64,000 nucleotides of DNA from CAVZBT01 sp963773605. Its GTDB lineage: Bacteria; Acidobacteriota; UBA6911. Below are positions 1 to 9,767 of the stretch, in pieces. The stretch lies in NCBI GenBank assembly GCA_963773605.1, contig CAVZBT010000005.1, positions 708,060 to 772,059 on the forward strand, written 5' to 3'. The position numbers and the translations under genes are program-made. Position 1 is the stretch's first letter. The number at the start of each line of letters is the position of its first letter. The notes under the pieces were generated by a model, which was not told the origin of the DNA, made no database searches, and saw only the letters and a program-made list of their open reading frames with translations.

Positions 1-509
1 AGATCTACCGCGTGCTCAAGGACGCCGGCATTCGCCAGGTCGCGATGGTGCCGGACGCCGGCCACAGCCGCCTGATCCGCTCGCTTCGAGGCCGATCCCG
101 AAACCCGCGTCGTGACGCTGACGACGGAAGAAGAGGGCGTGGCGATGCTGGCCGGCGCATGGCTCGGCGGCGAGCGCGGCGTTCTGCTGCTGCAGTCGAG
201 CGGCGTCGGCAACTGCATCAACATGCTGTCGCTGCCGGTGATCTGCCACATGCCGCTGTTGATGATCGTCACCATGCGCGGCGATTGGGGCGAGTTCAAT
301 CCCTGGCAGATCCCGATGGGGCAGGGCACGCGGCCCTCGCTGGAGGCCATGGGCGTGATCGTGAACAAGGTGGACGAGCCTGAATCTCGTCGCCTCCGAC
401 CGTGCAGGGCGCGGCGCACCTCGCCTTCAACACCTGGAAGCCGGTGGCGGTCCTGATCGGACAGCGCGTGCTCGGCGCCAAGAACTTCAAGGAGCTTGCC
501 CGCAAATGA
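1..509 (+). CDS. TPP-dependent decarboxylase, alpha (PYR-domain) subunit, 5'-partial, frameshifted
   Basis: This is the pyrimidine-binding half of a split thiamine-pyrophosphate decarboxylase, related to the sulfopyruvate/phosphonopyruvate decarboxylase alpha subunit. The 5' end lies outside the window. The visible reading is VAMVPDAGHSRLIR, then after a frame change TTEEEGVAMLAGAWLGGERG (the conserved glutamate-containing cofactor-activation region) and QSSGVGNCINMLSLP. After a second change it ends in FKELARK and a stop. Breaks lie near 95 and 385. The stop overlaps the start of the next gene in an ATGA, which supports translational coupling to the TPP-binding subunit. The substrate cannot be fixed from sequence alone. 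Confidence 0.72.
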
Positions 510-1108
510 CCCAATCCCAACGCACTGCTGCATCGCCGCGACGTCGTCAACGAATTGGTGCGCGACCGCGCCGATCTCCTCGTCATCGCCGGCCTCGGCG
601 CGCCGAACTGGGATGTCTCCGCCGCCGGCGATCATCCGAATCAATTTTCCGCTCTGGGGCGCGATGGGCGGCGCCTCGATGATCGGGCTCGGGCTGGCGC
701 TGGCGCAGCCGAAGCGAAAAGTGCTCGTCATCACCGGCGACGGCGAGATGCTGATGAATGTCGGCTCGCTCGCGTCGATCGCGGTGGAGGCGCCGAAGAA
801 TCTGACGATCGCCGTCCTCGACAATGAGCGTTTTGGCGAGACCGGCATGCAGAAGACGCCCGACCGCTTTCGGCGTCGACCTCGCCGCCATCGCCACCGC
901 CTGCGGCATCCGCACCTCGCGCATCGTCCGCACGATGGCCGAAGTCACCGAGCTGCGCGACCTCGCGCATGAGGGAAGGGGAACGGCCTTCGCGCAGATC
1001 AAGATCAATCCCGAGGCACTGGCCTTCGTGATGCCGCCGGCGGACGGCGTCATCCTGACGACGCGCTTCCGGCAATCGGTGTTGGGAGACGAGGCGCTGT
1101 TTAATTGA
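506..1108 (+). CDS. TPP-dependent decarboxylase, beta (TPP-binding) subunit, frameshifted
   Basis: This subunit partners the preceding gene and carries the diphosphate/Mg-binding domain. Visible segments are ADLLVIAGLGAPNWDVSAAG, then LWGAMGGASMIGLGLALAQP, then the TPP motif GDGEMLMNVGSLASIA ending in LDNERFGETG. The end reads AFGVDLAAIATACGIRTSRI. The GDGE...N pattern is the classic TPP-binding signature. At least three frame breaks are needed (near 520, 650 and 862). The start is the ATG inside the ATGA overlap. The joined length of about 200 residues fits the family. The family is clear but the substrate is not: sulfopyruvate, phosphonopyruvate or another 2-oxo acid. Confidence 0.72.
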
Positions 1109-1129
1109 GGAGCGCTACCTAGACGACGT

Positions 1130-1220
1130 CGTCATGCCCGGCCTTGTGCCGGGCATCCACGTCCTTGGTGGACCATGCGCAGCAAAGACGTGGATGGCCG
1201 GGACAAGCCCGGCCATGACG
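1130..1220. repeat. REP/BIME-like inverted pair of palindromic units
   Basis: Two copies of a GC-rich palindromic unit lie head to head, at 1130-1166 and 1185-1220. Each has the form CGTCATG, a CCCGGCC or GCCGGGC core, TTGT, the complementary core, then ATCCACGTC. They sit between the convergent TPP-enzyme and LysR genes. Such extragenic palindromes are common in Bradyrhizobium-type genomes and may act in transcription termination or mRNA stability. Confidence 0.7.
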
Positions 1221-1240
1221 AACGAGGGAGCACTGCATCG

Positions 1241-2165
1241 CTACGCCGTCATGTTGATCTTCCACAGCCCTTCCTTCGAAAGCTGTTGAATCTCGGACAC
1301 GATCAGCGTCGCAATCGTCGTCGTTGCGATCGACGGCGGATGGGCGATCGGCGACGCCAGGATCAGTTCGCGCGACACCGAGGGGCTGACGGCGCGCCAT
1401 CTCCAGGCGCTTCGCCGCCACTTCGGTGCGGATGGCGGAGGGCGGCAGCAGCGTGTAGCCGAGCCCTTCCTCCATCAGGCTGATCTGCGCGCGGTAGGAA
1501 TCGACCTCGATCATCGCGTCGAGCTTCAATTTCTCGCGCGCCAGCGCCTTCTCCAGCAGCGCCCGCAAGCCGTGCGAGATGCTCGGCAGGATCAGCTTCT
1601 GCTTCACCAGCCATTTGAGGTCGACCTGCTTCCGCTTGCTCAGCCCCGACCCCGGCGGCCCAACGGCAACGATATCCTCGCGGCCGATGGACTGGACCTG
1701 AAGATGCAGGTCCACCGCGGGGCCGTAGATGATCGCGAGATCCATTTCGCCGCGGTGCAGCCACTCGACCAGATGCCCGCCATAGCTCTCCACGATGCGC
1801 AGCGAGACATCGGGAAACTCGTTGATGACGCGGCGGGCGAATCGTCCGGACAGGACCGCGCTCACCGTCGGCACCAGCCCGAGGATGACGCGGCCCGACG
1901 GATTGCCGTTGGCCGATTTGAGGTCGTCGCTGACCTGTTCGATCTGGCGGATCAGGCCCGTGGTGCGGTCGAGCAGCATCCGGCCGGCGCTGGTCAGGAG
2001 CATGCCGCGGCCGTTGCGGACGAACAGCTCGACGCGCAGCTCGTGCTCGAGCAGCTTGATGTGCCGGCTCAGCGCCGGCTGGGCGGCGCGCAGCCGGTCC
2101 GCCGCCTTGCTGAGGCTGCCGAGCTCCGCCACGGCGCGGAAGGTGCGCAATTGTTTGAGGTCCAT
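1241..2165 (-). CDS. LysR-family transcriptional regulator, frameshifted near the C-terminus
   Basis: This is a DNA-binding LysR regulator. The N-terminal winged helix-turn-helix reads MDLKQLRTFRAVAELGSLSK and then RAAQPALSRHIKLLEHEL (residues 1-60). A periplasmic-binding-protein-like effector domain follows from about residue 90 (GRVILGLVPTVSAVL, EMDLAIIYGP). Near 1395 the frame changes. The second frame reads PSVSRELILASPIAHPP and ends at the stop at 1241, giving about 308 residues, the usual family length. It is convergent with the TPP decarboxylase genes. LysR proteins often control a neighbouring operon, but no divergent partner is obvious here, so the target is unknown. Confidence 0.9.
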
Positions 2166-2342
2166 CGGATGCCTAAACGCTCATTCGGCGGGCATCATAC
2201 GCGGTTTCGGGCAAGTCCGTGCAATTAGATCAATGCTCCCATGACATGAGAGTTAATGGCGTTGCCGGGCGTGACGGGCCGCGCGCGATGCTGTTAGTCA
2301 TGGAAGTAAGATCCTCACCCGGAATTCCCGATTCATGACCAT

Positions 2343-3572
2343 ATGCCGTCCGTCACCCCCTCGCAAAGTCCGCACCGCGCTGCTGCTGCGCGACGAAATC
2401 GCGCTGCTCGATGTCAGGCACGAGGCCGCCTTCGCCACCGGCCATCCGCTGTTTGCCGCCAACATGGCGGCCGACCGGATCGGGCTGGAAGCCGAAGCGC
2501 GGCTGCCGCGCAAGGACGTGCCGATCGTGCTCTATGATGCCGGCGAAGGCCTCGTGCCGTGGCAGCGGACCGGCTCGACGGCGCTGGGCTACAGCAACGT
2601 CCGCCAGCTCGATGGCGGGCTGCAGGGCTGGAAACAGGCCGGCTATGAACTGTTCCAGGACGTCAATTCCTATGCCAAGGCCTTTGGCGAACTGGTGGAG
2701 CATCGCCGCCACACGCCGTCGCTGGCCGCGGAGGAAGTCAGCGCCCTGATCGCTGAGCGGTGCCAACATTCAAATCCTCGATGTCCGCCGGTTCGACGAA
2801 TACGCGACCATGAATATCCCGGGCTCGATCAGCGTACCCGGCGCGGAGCTGGTGCTGCGCGCGGGCCGCGCTGCGCCGGATCCCGAGACCACCATCATCG
2901 TCAACTGCGCCGGCCGCACCCGCTCGATCATCGGCACCCAGTCGCTGATCAATGCCGGCGTCACCAACAAGGTGCGGGCGCTGCGCAACGGAACGATCGG
3001 CTGGACCTTGGCCAAACAGAATCTCGAACATGGCTCCGGCAGGCGCGGCGAGATCGGCGCCATCGAGGGCGGTGAGAGCCAATGCGCGCGACGTCGCCTA
3101 TCGCGCCGGCGTCCGTCACATCGGGCTTGCGGAGATGGCGGCGCTGCAGGCGCAGGCCGATCGCACGCTGTATCGCTTCGACGTGCGCTCGGAGGAGGAA
3201 TACACCGCCGGCCATCTCGCGGGCTTCCGCCATTACCCCGGCGGGCAATTGGTGCAGGAGATCGACATGGCTGCGCCGGTGCGCGGCGCGCGCATCGTGC
3301 TGACGGACAATTTGCGTGTCCGCGCCGACATGACCGCGTCCTGGCTCGCGCAGATGGGATGGGAAACCTATGTGCTCGAAGGCGGCTATGACGGCGCGCT
3401 CGAGATCGGCCCGCCGCATGTGATCCCAAAGCCCGATCCGTCACACCGCTATCGCCGTCCCTATGAGGGCACCGATATCAAGGAAAGCGCGATGCAGGCC
3501 TATCTCGACTGGGAATACGGCCTCGTCGAGCAACTCCGCCGCGACGCCACGCATGGATTTTTCGTGATCTGA
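2343..3572 (+). CDS. Multi-domain rhodanese-like sulfurtransferase, frameshifted
   Basis: This is a sulfurtransferase of about 410 residues with at least three rhodanese modules in tandem. Module 1 reads LLRDEIALLDVRHEAAFATG and has no cysteine in its active loop (IVLYDAGEG). Module 2 reads NIQILDVRRFDEYATMNIPG and has the catalytic loop VNCAGRTRS, so it is probably the active one. Module 3 reads YRFDVRSEEEYTAGHLAG and again lacks the cysteine (IVLTDNLRVRAD). The C-terminus is EYGLVEQLRRD. Frame breaks lie near 2362, 2765 and 3080. I chose the ATG at 2343 because MPSVTPSQ then joins directly to VRTALLLRDE; the ATG at 2335 is the alternative. Family assignment is secure, sulfur donor and acceptor unknown. 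Confidence 0.85.
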
Positions 3573-4324
3573 GGCGAGTCGGGTGGAGGCGTCGCGCGAT
3601 ACCCATCATTCGCGCGCCGACCATGCTCTCGAGCTTCTCCGCCGCATAATTCTCGCCGATCGACAGCGCGCAGATCCGCGAGATCTGCACGTAGGCAAGC
3701 CCGCTCTCCTCGGCCCATGCATTGAACTGCGCCTGCACCTTGGCGAGGTCGCGCTTGGAGGTGACGGTCTCCGCGATGTCGAGCCCGGCATCGCGCAGGC
3801 ACAGCACGACGTCCCTCGACGTGACGAATCCGTCCCAGCCGAGGAAGCGCAGCATCATCTGCCCGGTATTGCCGCCGAGCCGGCTGCCGCGCTTGGCCAG
3901 CAGTTCGAGCAGCCCGGCCTCGTCGGACGAGGGCCAGTTCGCGAGGAACTTGCCGAAGCTGCCGTGCTCCTTGGCGATGTCCCTGACGAAGCTGGCATTG
4001 GCGCGCACCGACATGATCTTGGCGCCGTTGCGGACGATGCGCGTGTCCTTCATCAGATCGTCCCAGAACTCGTCCGGCTTCAGCGACAGCGGGCCCGGCT
4101 TGAAGCCGAGAAACGCCTTCTCGAAGCCCGGCCATTTGCTCTCGATCACGCTCCAGGCAAAGCCGGCGCGAAAACACCCGCTTGGTCATTTCGGCGAGAA
4201 TCCGGTCGTCGCCGAGCTTGGCGAGCGCCTTCGGGTCGGGCTTGGGCGGCAGCAGCCTGGCGAGCGCCTTGGGGCCGCCCTTGCGCTTCTCGGCCCGGGC
4301 GCGAATGGTCTTGAACGCGGTCAC
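3478..4324 (-). CDS. DNA-3-methyladenine glycosylase I family protein, frameshifted
   Basis: This base-excision repair enzyme removes alkylated adenine from DNA (TAG, HhH-GPD-like fold). A GTG start at 4324 gives VTAFKTIRARAEKRKGGPKA. A break near 4175 joins to WSVIESKWPGFEKAFLGFKP. The family core is DLMKDTRIVRNGAKIMSVRA followed by NASF, and further on LGWDGFVTSRDVV. The last clearly conserved stretch is ICALSIGENYAAEKLESMVG with GARMMGIARR, which ends near 3580. No stop occurs there, so the open frame runs on and overlaps the 3' end of the convergent rhodanese gene. The true C-terminus is uncertain, and an undetected indel may hide the real stop. Confidence 0.78.
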
Positions 4325-4644
4325 GGTGTACGGCCCCCTTGAACGACGGCTGATGTGAAAAACAGGCGCAAAACGCCTCAAAACCGCAGTGTAGCCGATC
4401 ATTCCCTGATTCCCAGCGTCGCTGCATGCCGCGTGAAAGGTTAACCGTCGCAGAAGTGATCGGCTGATCTGCAAAGAATGGATGGCGTATTGGCTGGTTT
4501 TCGCCTAAAGCATCCCGCAACCTCAGTGAAATCGGTCAGGCCGCACGGCTGCGCTTCGTGAAACGCGCAAGCTTCGAGCCATTTCGGTTCGAGGCGGTAT
4601 TCAACATTTCCGGCTGATAGAGCCAACCTAAGGTCTGACATCTC
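4325..4644. other. Intergenic region, divergent promoters expected
   Basis: About 320 bases separate the glycosylase (minus) and the helicase (plus) starts. I see no conserved protein, RNA or repeat in it. It must carry the promoters of both genes, but I cannot point to a specific -35/-10 pair. Confidence 0.5.
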
Positions 4645-6539
4645 GTGACATTATTGCCCACCCATCCGCCGCTCGCCCGAGCTTTGGCGGAACGCAACTT
4701 CGATCGGCTGACACAGGTCCAGACCGCGGTGCTGGCCGACGACGCCGCCGGCCGCGATCTGCTGGTTTCGGCGCAGACCGGTTCCGGCAAGACGGTCGCC
4801 TATGGTCTGGCGATCGCCAACAATCTGCTCGATGGCGCCGAGCGGTTCGAGCGGGCCGCGGCGCCCTTGGCGTTGATCGTCGCGCCGACCCGCGAACTGG
4901 CGCTTCAGGTGCATCGCGAACTCGCCTGGCTCTATCAATATGCCGATGCGCGCGTGGTTTCCTGCGTCGGCGGCATGGACCCGCGCCGCGAGCAGCGTGA
5001 GCTGGCCGCGGGCGCGCATATCGTGGTCGGCACGCCGGGGCGGCTCTGCGACCATCTGCGGCGCGGCCGGCTCGACGTTTCGGAATTGAAGGCGATCGTG
5101 CTCGACGAGGCCGACGAGATGCTCGATCTCGGCTTTCGCGAGGACATGGAATTCATCCTCGAGGCGACGCCGGAGGACCGCCGCACGCTGTTGTTTTCGG
5201 CGACATTGCCGCGCGGCATCGTCGCGCTGGCGAAGGAGTATCAGCAATCGGCCTTTCGCGTCGAAGTCGCGGGCGACGAGGGCGGCCATGCCGACATCGA
5301 GTACCGCGCGATCCGGATCGCGGCCGGCGATGTCGAACACGCGGTCGTCAACATTTTGCGATTCTACGAATCGCCGAGCGCGCTGGTGTTCTGCAACACG
5401 CGCGAAGCCGTCCGGCATCTGCAGGCGACGCTGCTGGAGCGCGGCTTCTCCGTGGTCGCGCTGTCGGGCGAATTGACGCAGAACGAGCGAACCGATGGCG
5501 CTGCAGGCGTTGCGGGATGGCCGTGCCCGCGTCTGCGTCGCCACCGACGTGGCGGCGCGCGGCATCGACTTGCCGAACCTCGATCTCGTCATCCACGCCG
5601 ATATTCCGAACGATCCGGAAGTCATGCAGCATCGCTCCGGCCGTACCGGCCGCGCGGGCCGCAAGGGCGTCAGCATCATTTTGGTGCCGCCGGCGCGCAA
5701 GCGCCGCGCCGAGGTGCTGCTGAACCTGGCCGGCATCGATACGGTCTGGGGCACGGCGCCGCAGCCGGATGAAATTCGCAAGCTCGATCAGGAGCGCATG
5801 CTGAAAGATGCGCTGTTTTCGGAGGAGACGACGCCTGAGGATCTGGCGCTGGCGCAGGCCTTGCTCGCCGAGCGTTCGGCGGAGGACATCGCCGCGGCGC
5901 TGGCGCGGCTTTATCGCGCGCGGCTGCCTTCGCCCGAGGACATTCTCGATCCCGGGCAGGGCAGTGGCCGGTCCCGCGAGGATCGCGGCCGGGAAAGGGA
6001 AGGCCGTCCGCCGCGCGGCGACGATCGCAGCGCCGGGCCGCGATCGAAGAAGGGGAAATCATCGCCGCGTCACGCCATGGGCGAAGGCAGCGTCTGGTTC
6101 CGCGCCTCCATCGGCAGCCGGAAGAATGCCGAAGCGCGCTGGCTGTTGCCGATGATCTGCCGCCGCGGCGGCATCGACAAGTCCGACATCGGCGCCATTC
6201 GCATCATGGACACCAGCTCTGAATTCGAGATTTCCGCGCGTGCCGCGGAATCCTTTGCCGTCAAGATCCGTCGTCCCGACAAGGAAGACAACATCCGGAT
6301 CGAGGCGCTCGCAGGTCCCTCGCCGCGCGAGGAGGTTCACGAACAGGCGTGGACACCGAAGCCGCATGGGAAAAACGCAAAGAGCCCTGATAAGCCAGGG
6401 TTTGACAGGAAAGCGCGTTACGATACGAAGAAACCGCATCGGGACAGAGCCGGCTCACGCCGGAAAGCCGCGGCATGAAAGTGGCGCGCCTGCGAAGGCC
6501 GCCTTCGGCAAGAAGAAAAAGAAGAAGTTTCGCGACTGA
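4645..6539 (+). CDS. DEAD-box ATP-dependent RNA helicase, DbpA-like, frameshifted
   Basis: This is a cytoplasmic RNA helicase of about 630 residues. Helicase motifs appear in order: Q-like region RLTQVQTAVL, Walker A AQTGSGKT, PTRELA, TPGR, DEAD, SAT, then in a second frame ATDVAARGIDLPNLD and HRSGRTGRAG. A basic linker rich in R, G, D and E follows. Next comes a C-terminal DbpA-type RNA-binding domain (GEGSVWFRASIG to FAVKIRRPDKEDNIRIEAL), and then a lysine-rich tail. One break lies near 5490, at acc-g-atg. A second near 6460 restores the tail ending in KKKKKKFRD; without it the frame ends at 6478. The start is GTG at 4645. The DbpA-like domain suggests a ribosomal RNA target, which is an inference. 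Confidence 0.9.
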
Positions 6540-6593
6540 CCGGCGGGGCCGTGATCTGAAGGCGCCGTCTGACACGTGAGATCAGGAGCCGTC

Positions 6594-6884
6594 ATGAGCG
6601 TCTACATTATCGCTCAGTTGAAGTTCACCCGTCGCGAACTCTATGACCGCTATCAGTCGCGCTTCATGGGCGTGTTCAAGAAGTTCAAGGGGAAGCTGCT
6701 GGTGGCGGACGCGCATCCGGTCGTGCTGGAAGGCGAATGGCCGCGCGACAAGGTCGTGATCATGGAATTCCCGGATGACGCCGCGGCGCAGGAATTCCAG
6801 AACTCTCCCGAATATCAGGAGATATCGGTGGATCGGAAAGCGGGCGCCGACGCCATTGTGCTCACCGTGCGCGGGCTGAGCTGA
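6594..6884 (+). CDS. DUF1330 family protein
   Basis: This intact 96-residue protein belongs to the small DUF1330 (dimeric alpha/beta barrel-like) family. It begins MSVYIIAQLKFTRRELYDRY and has the typical EFPDDAAAQEFQNSPEYQEI segment. The biochemical role of the family is not established. I chose the ATG at 6594 because an AGGAG-type ribosome site lies just upstream; longer in-frame starts lack one. It stands alone after the helicase. Confidence 0.88.
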   Translation: MSVYIIAQLKFTRRELYDRYQSRFMGVFKKFKGKLLVADAHPVVLEGEWPRDKVVIMEFPDDAAAQEFQNSPEYQEISVDRKAGADAIVLTVRGLS

Positions 6885-7116
6885 GCGCAACGCGCCGCCT
6901 CATGGTCTTGAAATCGGCCAGAGGCGTCGTCAACCATCCTGCATCTGGAGGACATCAGCGCGCCTCGCCTCAAGCGCGTGTCAAGGGTTCATCAAGCTTC
7001 CTCACATCCATTTGTCTCGCGCGACGAAGCTCCTGTGAACTATCTCACAGCGCTTCCTCGCGCCCGCTGACATTTTGTCCCGCGCGAACCACACACCAGC
7101 ACGCGGGGCATCAGCG

Positions 7117-7395
7117 ATGCGTACTTCCTCCGAAGGCGAGCCCAGGCCGCGCACGAAGCGCAAGGGCTTCTTTACGCGCCTGCTCGAAGCGCTTCACCGC
7201 TCGCGGCGCCGCGATGCGATACGGGTGCTGCGCCGTTACCGTCATTTGATTGCCGGGCAGGCTCAGATCCGTCCCGCGAGGCATGTGCCGGAATCCCGAC
7301 AAACCGAAAAGAGCAGCCGAAATGCCCACGGAAATAACACGCTTGCCTGCGCCATCCGCCGAGCGCGCCAGAATGCCGGGAATGAATTCGCGTGA
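7117..7395 (+). CDS. Small basic hypothetical protein
   Basis: This is a predicted 92-residue, arginine-rich protein beginning MRTSSEGEPRPRTKRKGFF, followed by LLEALHRSRRRDAIRVLRRY. The latter resembles short basic orphan proteins seen in Bradyrhizobium (an LxALHxSRRRxAxRxxRxYRHLI pattern, from memory). The part after about residue 50 looks less protein-like, so the real gene may be shorter or frameshifted. The function is unknown. Confidence 0.45.
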   Translation: MRTSSEGEPRPRTKRKGFFTRLLEALHRSRRRDAIRVLRRYRHLIAGQAQIRPARHVPESRQTEKSSRNAHGNNTLACAIRRARQNAGNEFA

Positions 7396-7576
7396 CGTAG
7401 CGCCGCTCAGCATCACCGCGCTCGCCATCATCGCCATCCTCATACTCGTCCTCCATGTCGCAGGCCGCGACCTGCTCGGTCGTTCGCAGGCGCATGCGTC
7501 GATTGCTGCGCCGGACGATGAGGCGACGTGCCCAGCGGATGCGAGGCCCTCAGCACCGTCACTGCCATACGACTAG
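7322..7576 (+). CDS. Small single-pass membrane protein, hypothetical
   Basis: This 84-residue frame overlaps the end of the previous one in a different phase. It has one clear hydrophobic segment, ITALAIIAILILVLHVAG (about residues 30-47), then a polar tail. The start is an ATG at 7322. The membrane segment is the only support; I recognise no family. The overlap means that only one of the two small frames may be real. Confidence 0.4.
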   Translation: MPTEITRLPAPSAERARMPGMNSRDVAPLSITALAIIAILILVLHVAGRDLLGRSQAHASIAAPDDEATCPADARPSAPSLPYD

Positions 7577-7759
7577 CCCGACTTCCAGGTTCCGCGCTCG
7601 GCATTGTTGCATCCCGGAACATCAACGAGATCGGGTTTCGCCGGACCATTCTTGTGCTATTGCTGTTGTCAGGCGCTTCGCTCGCTTTGGCTTGATGGTG
7701 TGATCATGGCCGGAGGCTGCGAAGCCTTCAAAATCCAAGAGCATTGGCCAAAGAGAATC

Positions 7760-9019
7760 ATGACCGCACATCAGCGCAACGTTTCCGCCTCGATCGATCC
7801 CGTGAAACTCGACCGCCTCGCCGAAGTCGCCGTCAAGGTCGGCCTGCGGCTGCAGCCGGGGCAGGATCTGCTGTTGACCGCGCCCTCGGTCGCGCTGCCG
7901 CTGGTGCGCCGGATCGCCGAGCATGCCTACAAGGCCGGCGCCGGAATCGTGACCCCGTTCCTGTCGGACGAGGAGATGACGCTGGCGCGCTATCGCTACG
8001 GCCACGACGAGAGTTTCGATCGCGCCGCCGGCTGGCTCTATGAGGGCATGGCGAAGGCGTTCGCCGCCAACACCGCGCGGCTGGCCATCGTCGGCGACAA
8101 TCCGATGCTGCTGTCGGGCGAGGATCCGGCAAAGGTGGCGCGCGCCAGCAAGGCCAATTCGATCGCCTATCAGCCGGCGCTGGAGAAGATCGTCAATTTC
8201 GACACCAACTGGAACATCATCGCCTATCCGAGCCCGTCCTGGGCGAAGCAGGTTTTCCCCGATGTTCCGCGAGGACGTCGCGGTGGCAAAGCTGGCGGAC
8301 GCGATCTTTGCCGCGTCGCGCGTCGATCAGGACGGCGCCGTCGCGGCCTGGGAGAAGCACAACGCCGTGCTGCGCGAGCGGACCGACTGGCTGAACGGCC
8401 AGCGCTTCCACGCGCTGAAATATTCCGGACCCGGCACCGACCTGACCATCGGGCTTGCCGACGGCCACGAATGGGAAGGCGGCGCCTCGACCGCCAGGAA
8501 CGGCATCACCTGCAACGCCAACATCCCGACCGAGGAGGTCTTCACCACGCCGCATTGCCGGCGCGTCGAGCGGCCATGTCGTCAGCTCAAAGCCGCTGTC
8601 CTATCAGGGCACGCTGATCGACAACATCGCGGTGCGGTTCGAGGAAGGCCGCATCGTCGAGGCAAAGGCCTCGCGCGGCGAGGAGGTGCTGAACAAGGTG
8701 CTCGACACCGACGAGGGCGCGCGCGCGTCTCGGCGAAGTGGCGCTGGTGCCGCATTCCTCGCCGATCTCCAAAAGCGGGCTGTTGTTCTTCAACACGCTG
8801 TTCGACGAGAACGCCGCCTCCCATATCGCGCTCGGCCAGTGCTACTCGAAATGCTTCGTCGGCGGCGACAAGCTGACCCCGGAGCAGATCGCGGCGCAAG
8901 GCGGCAACAAGAGCCTCATTCACATCGACTGGATGATCGGTTCGGCCGAGACCGACATCGACGGCGTTCACGCCGACGGAAGCCGCGTGCCGGTGTTCCG
9001 CAAGGGCGAGTGGGCGTGA
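7760..9019 (+). CDS. M29-family metallo-aminopeptidase, frameshifted
   Basis: This is a cytosolic aminopeptidase of the M29 (AmpS/AmpT, thermophilic metalloprotease) family, which uses two metal ions to remove N-terminal residues. Expected metal ligands are visible in order: Glu in NIPTEEVFTTP, Glu in GEVALVPHSSPIS, His in NAASHIALGQCYS (with the catalytic-region Tyr), and His and Asp in IHIDWMIGS. The N-terminus is MTAHQRNVSASIDPVKLDRL. Joined length is about 418 residues, normal for the family. Breaks lie near 8265, 8568 and 8728. The break at 8265 reads as ccg-c-gag, one extra C. Flanking genes give no pathway hint. Confidence 0.88.
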
Positions 9020-9204
9020 GACGATTGCAGGCGCGCAGCGACGGATAGGCGTTGATCGCGCGAATGTGCGAGCGGCACGCCGTCGCGGCCGAAAGCAGAA
9101 AACAGGCGGTTGTGTGAGAGATGCTTCACACGCCGCGACAGGCTCTTGCGATATGTTTCCGAGGCAATCTCAAGTTGTCGGATTCATTCGCAAGGGAGGT
9201 TGAT

Positions 9205-9687
9205 ATGCTTCAGACCGTTACCGGTGACGCAACATTCGGGCCCGGGCCCACATTCAACACGGATGTCGGCTTCGATATCGCCCTCAGTCCGGACAAGAAA
9301 GCCTTCACGGCCATGTTCAGTGGCCTCGAGGCCATTATCGACGGCAAATCGGCGCCGCCGATCGTGACACGCGTCTTCTCCTTCTCCATTCCGTTGGCTC
9401 ACGCCGAGCCCGGTCAGGAAATCCCGTTCTTCGTGTCGGGCTTCGCCGTCGCCGAAAAGGGAGCGAACGCTCACCTGATGTTCACCGTCAACGACCAGTC
9501 GACGACGGCTTGTTTGCCGACCGAGTCGAACGAGGGCTTCGTCCATCAGCTCAGGTACAAGGCTACGGACGCGACCGAGGCCAGAATTACCGTTTTCCTT
9601 CTCGCAAACCGGGATTCGAATTCAGACGCGGCCGTCCATCTGAATGTCAGTACGATCGATACCGACATCGTCAAACACACGAACTAG
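9205..9687 (+). CDS. Hypothetical beta-rich protein
   Basis: This intact 160-residue protein belongs to no family I recognise. It begins MLQTVTGDATFGPGPTFNTD and shows alternating hydrophobic strands (RVFSFSIPL, IPFFVSGFAVAE, NAHLMFTVND, ARITVFLLAN), suggesting an all-beta fold. It has no signal peptide or membrane segment. The ATG at 9205 was chosen because a near-perfect Shine-Dalgarno (AAGGGAGGT) lies 4 bases upstream. Confidence 0.7.
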   Translation: MLQTVTGDATFGPGPTFNTDVGFDIALSPDKKAFTAMFSGLEAIIDGKSAPPIVTRVFSFSIPLAHAEPGQEIPFFVSGFAVAEKGANAHLMFTVNDQSTTACLPTESNEGFVHQLRYKATDATEARITVFLLANRDSNSDAAVHLNVSTIDTDIVKHTN

Positions 9688-9725
9688 TCCGCCGCCGATG
9701 GCGACGCGCTGAACAAGCGCCGCAT

Positions 9726-9749
9726 GGATGCCGCGGTGATGCGGCATCC
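9726..9749. terminator. Hairpin between convergent genes
   Basis: Perfect 9-base inverted repeat ggatgccgc / gcggcatcc with a 6-base loop, between a plus-strand gene ending at 9687 and a minus-strand gene ending at 9768. The position suits a bidirectional terminator. No long T-run follows, so intrinsic termination is only probable. Confidence 0.5.
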
Positions 9750-9767
9750 GTCTGCTTTCAAGAGAGC

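Noticed and set aside
4651..5781. Long minus-strand frames opposite the helicase, and similar ones opposite most genes
   Set aside because: They are antisense shadows common in GC-rich DNA. They show no motifs, and the plus-strand product is a clear DEAD-box helicase.
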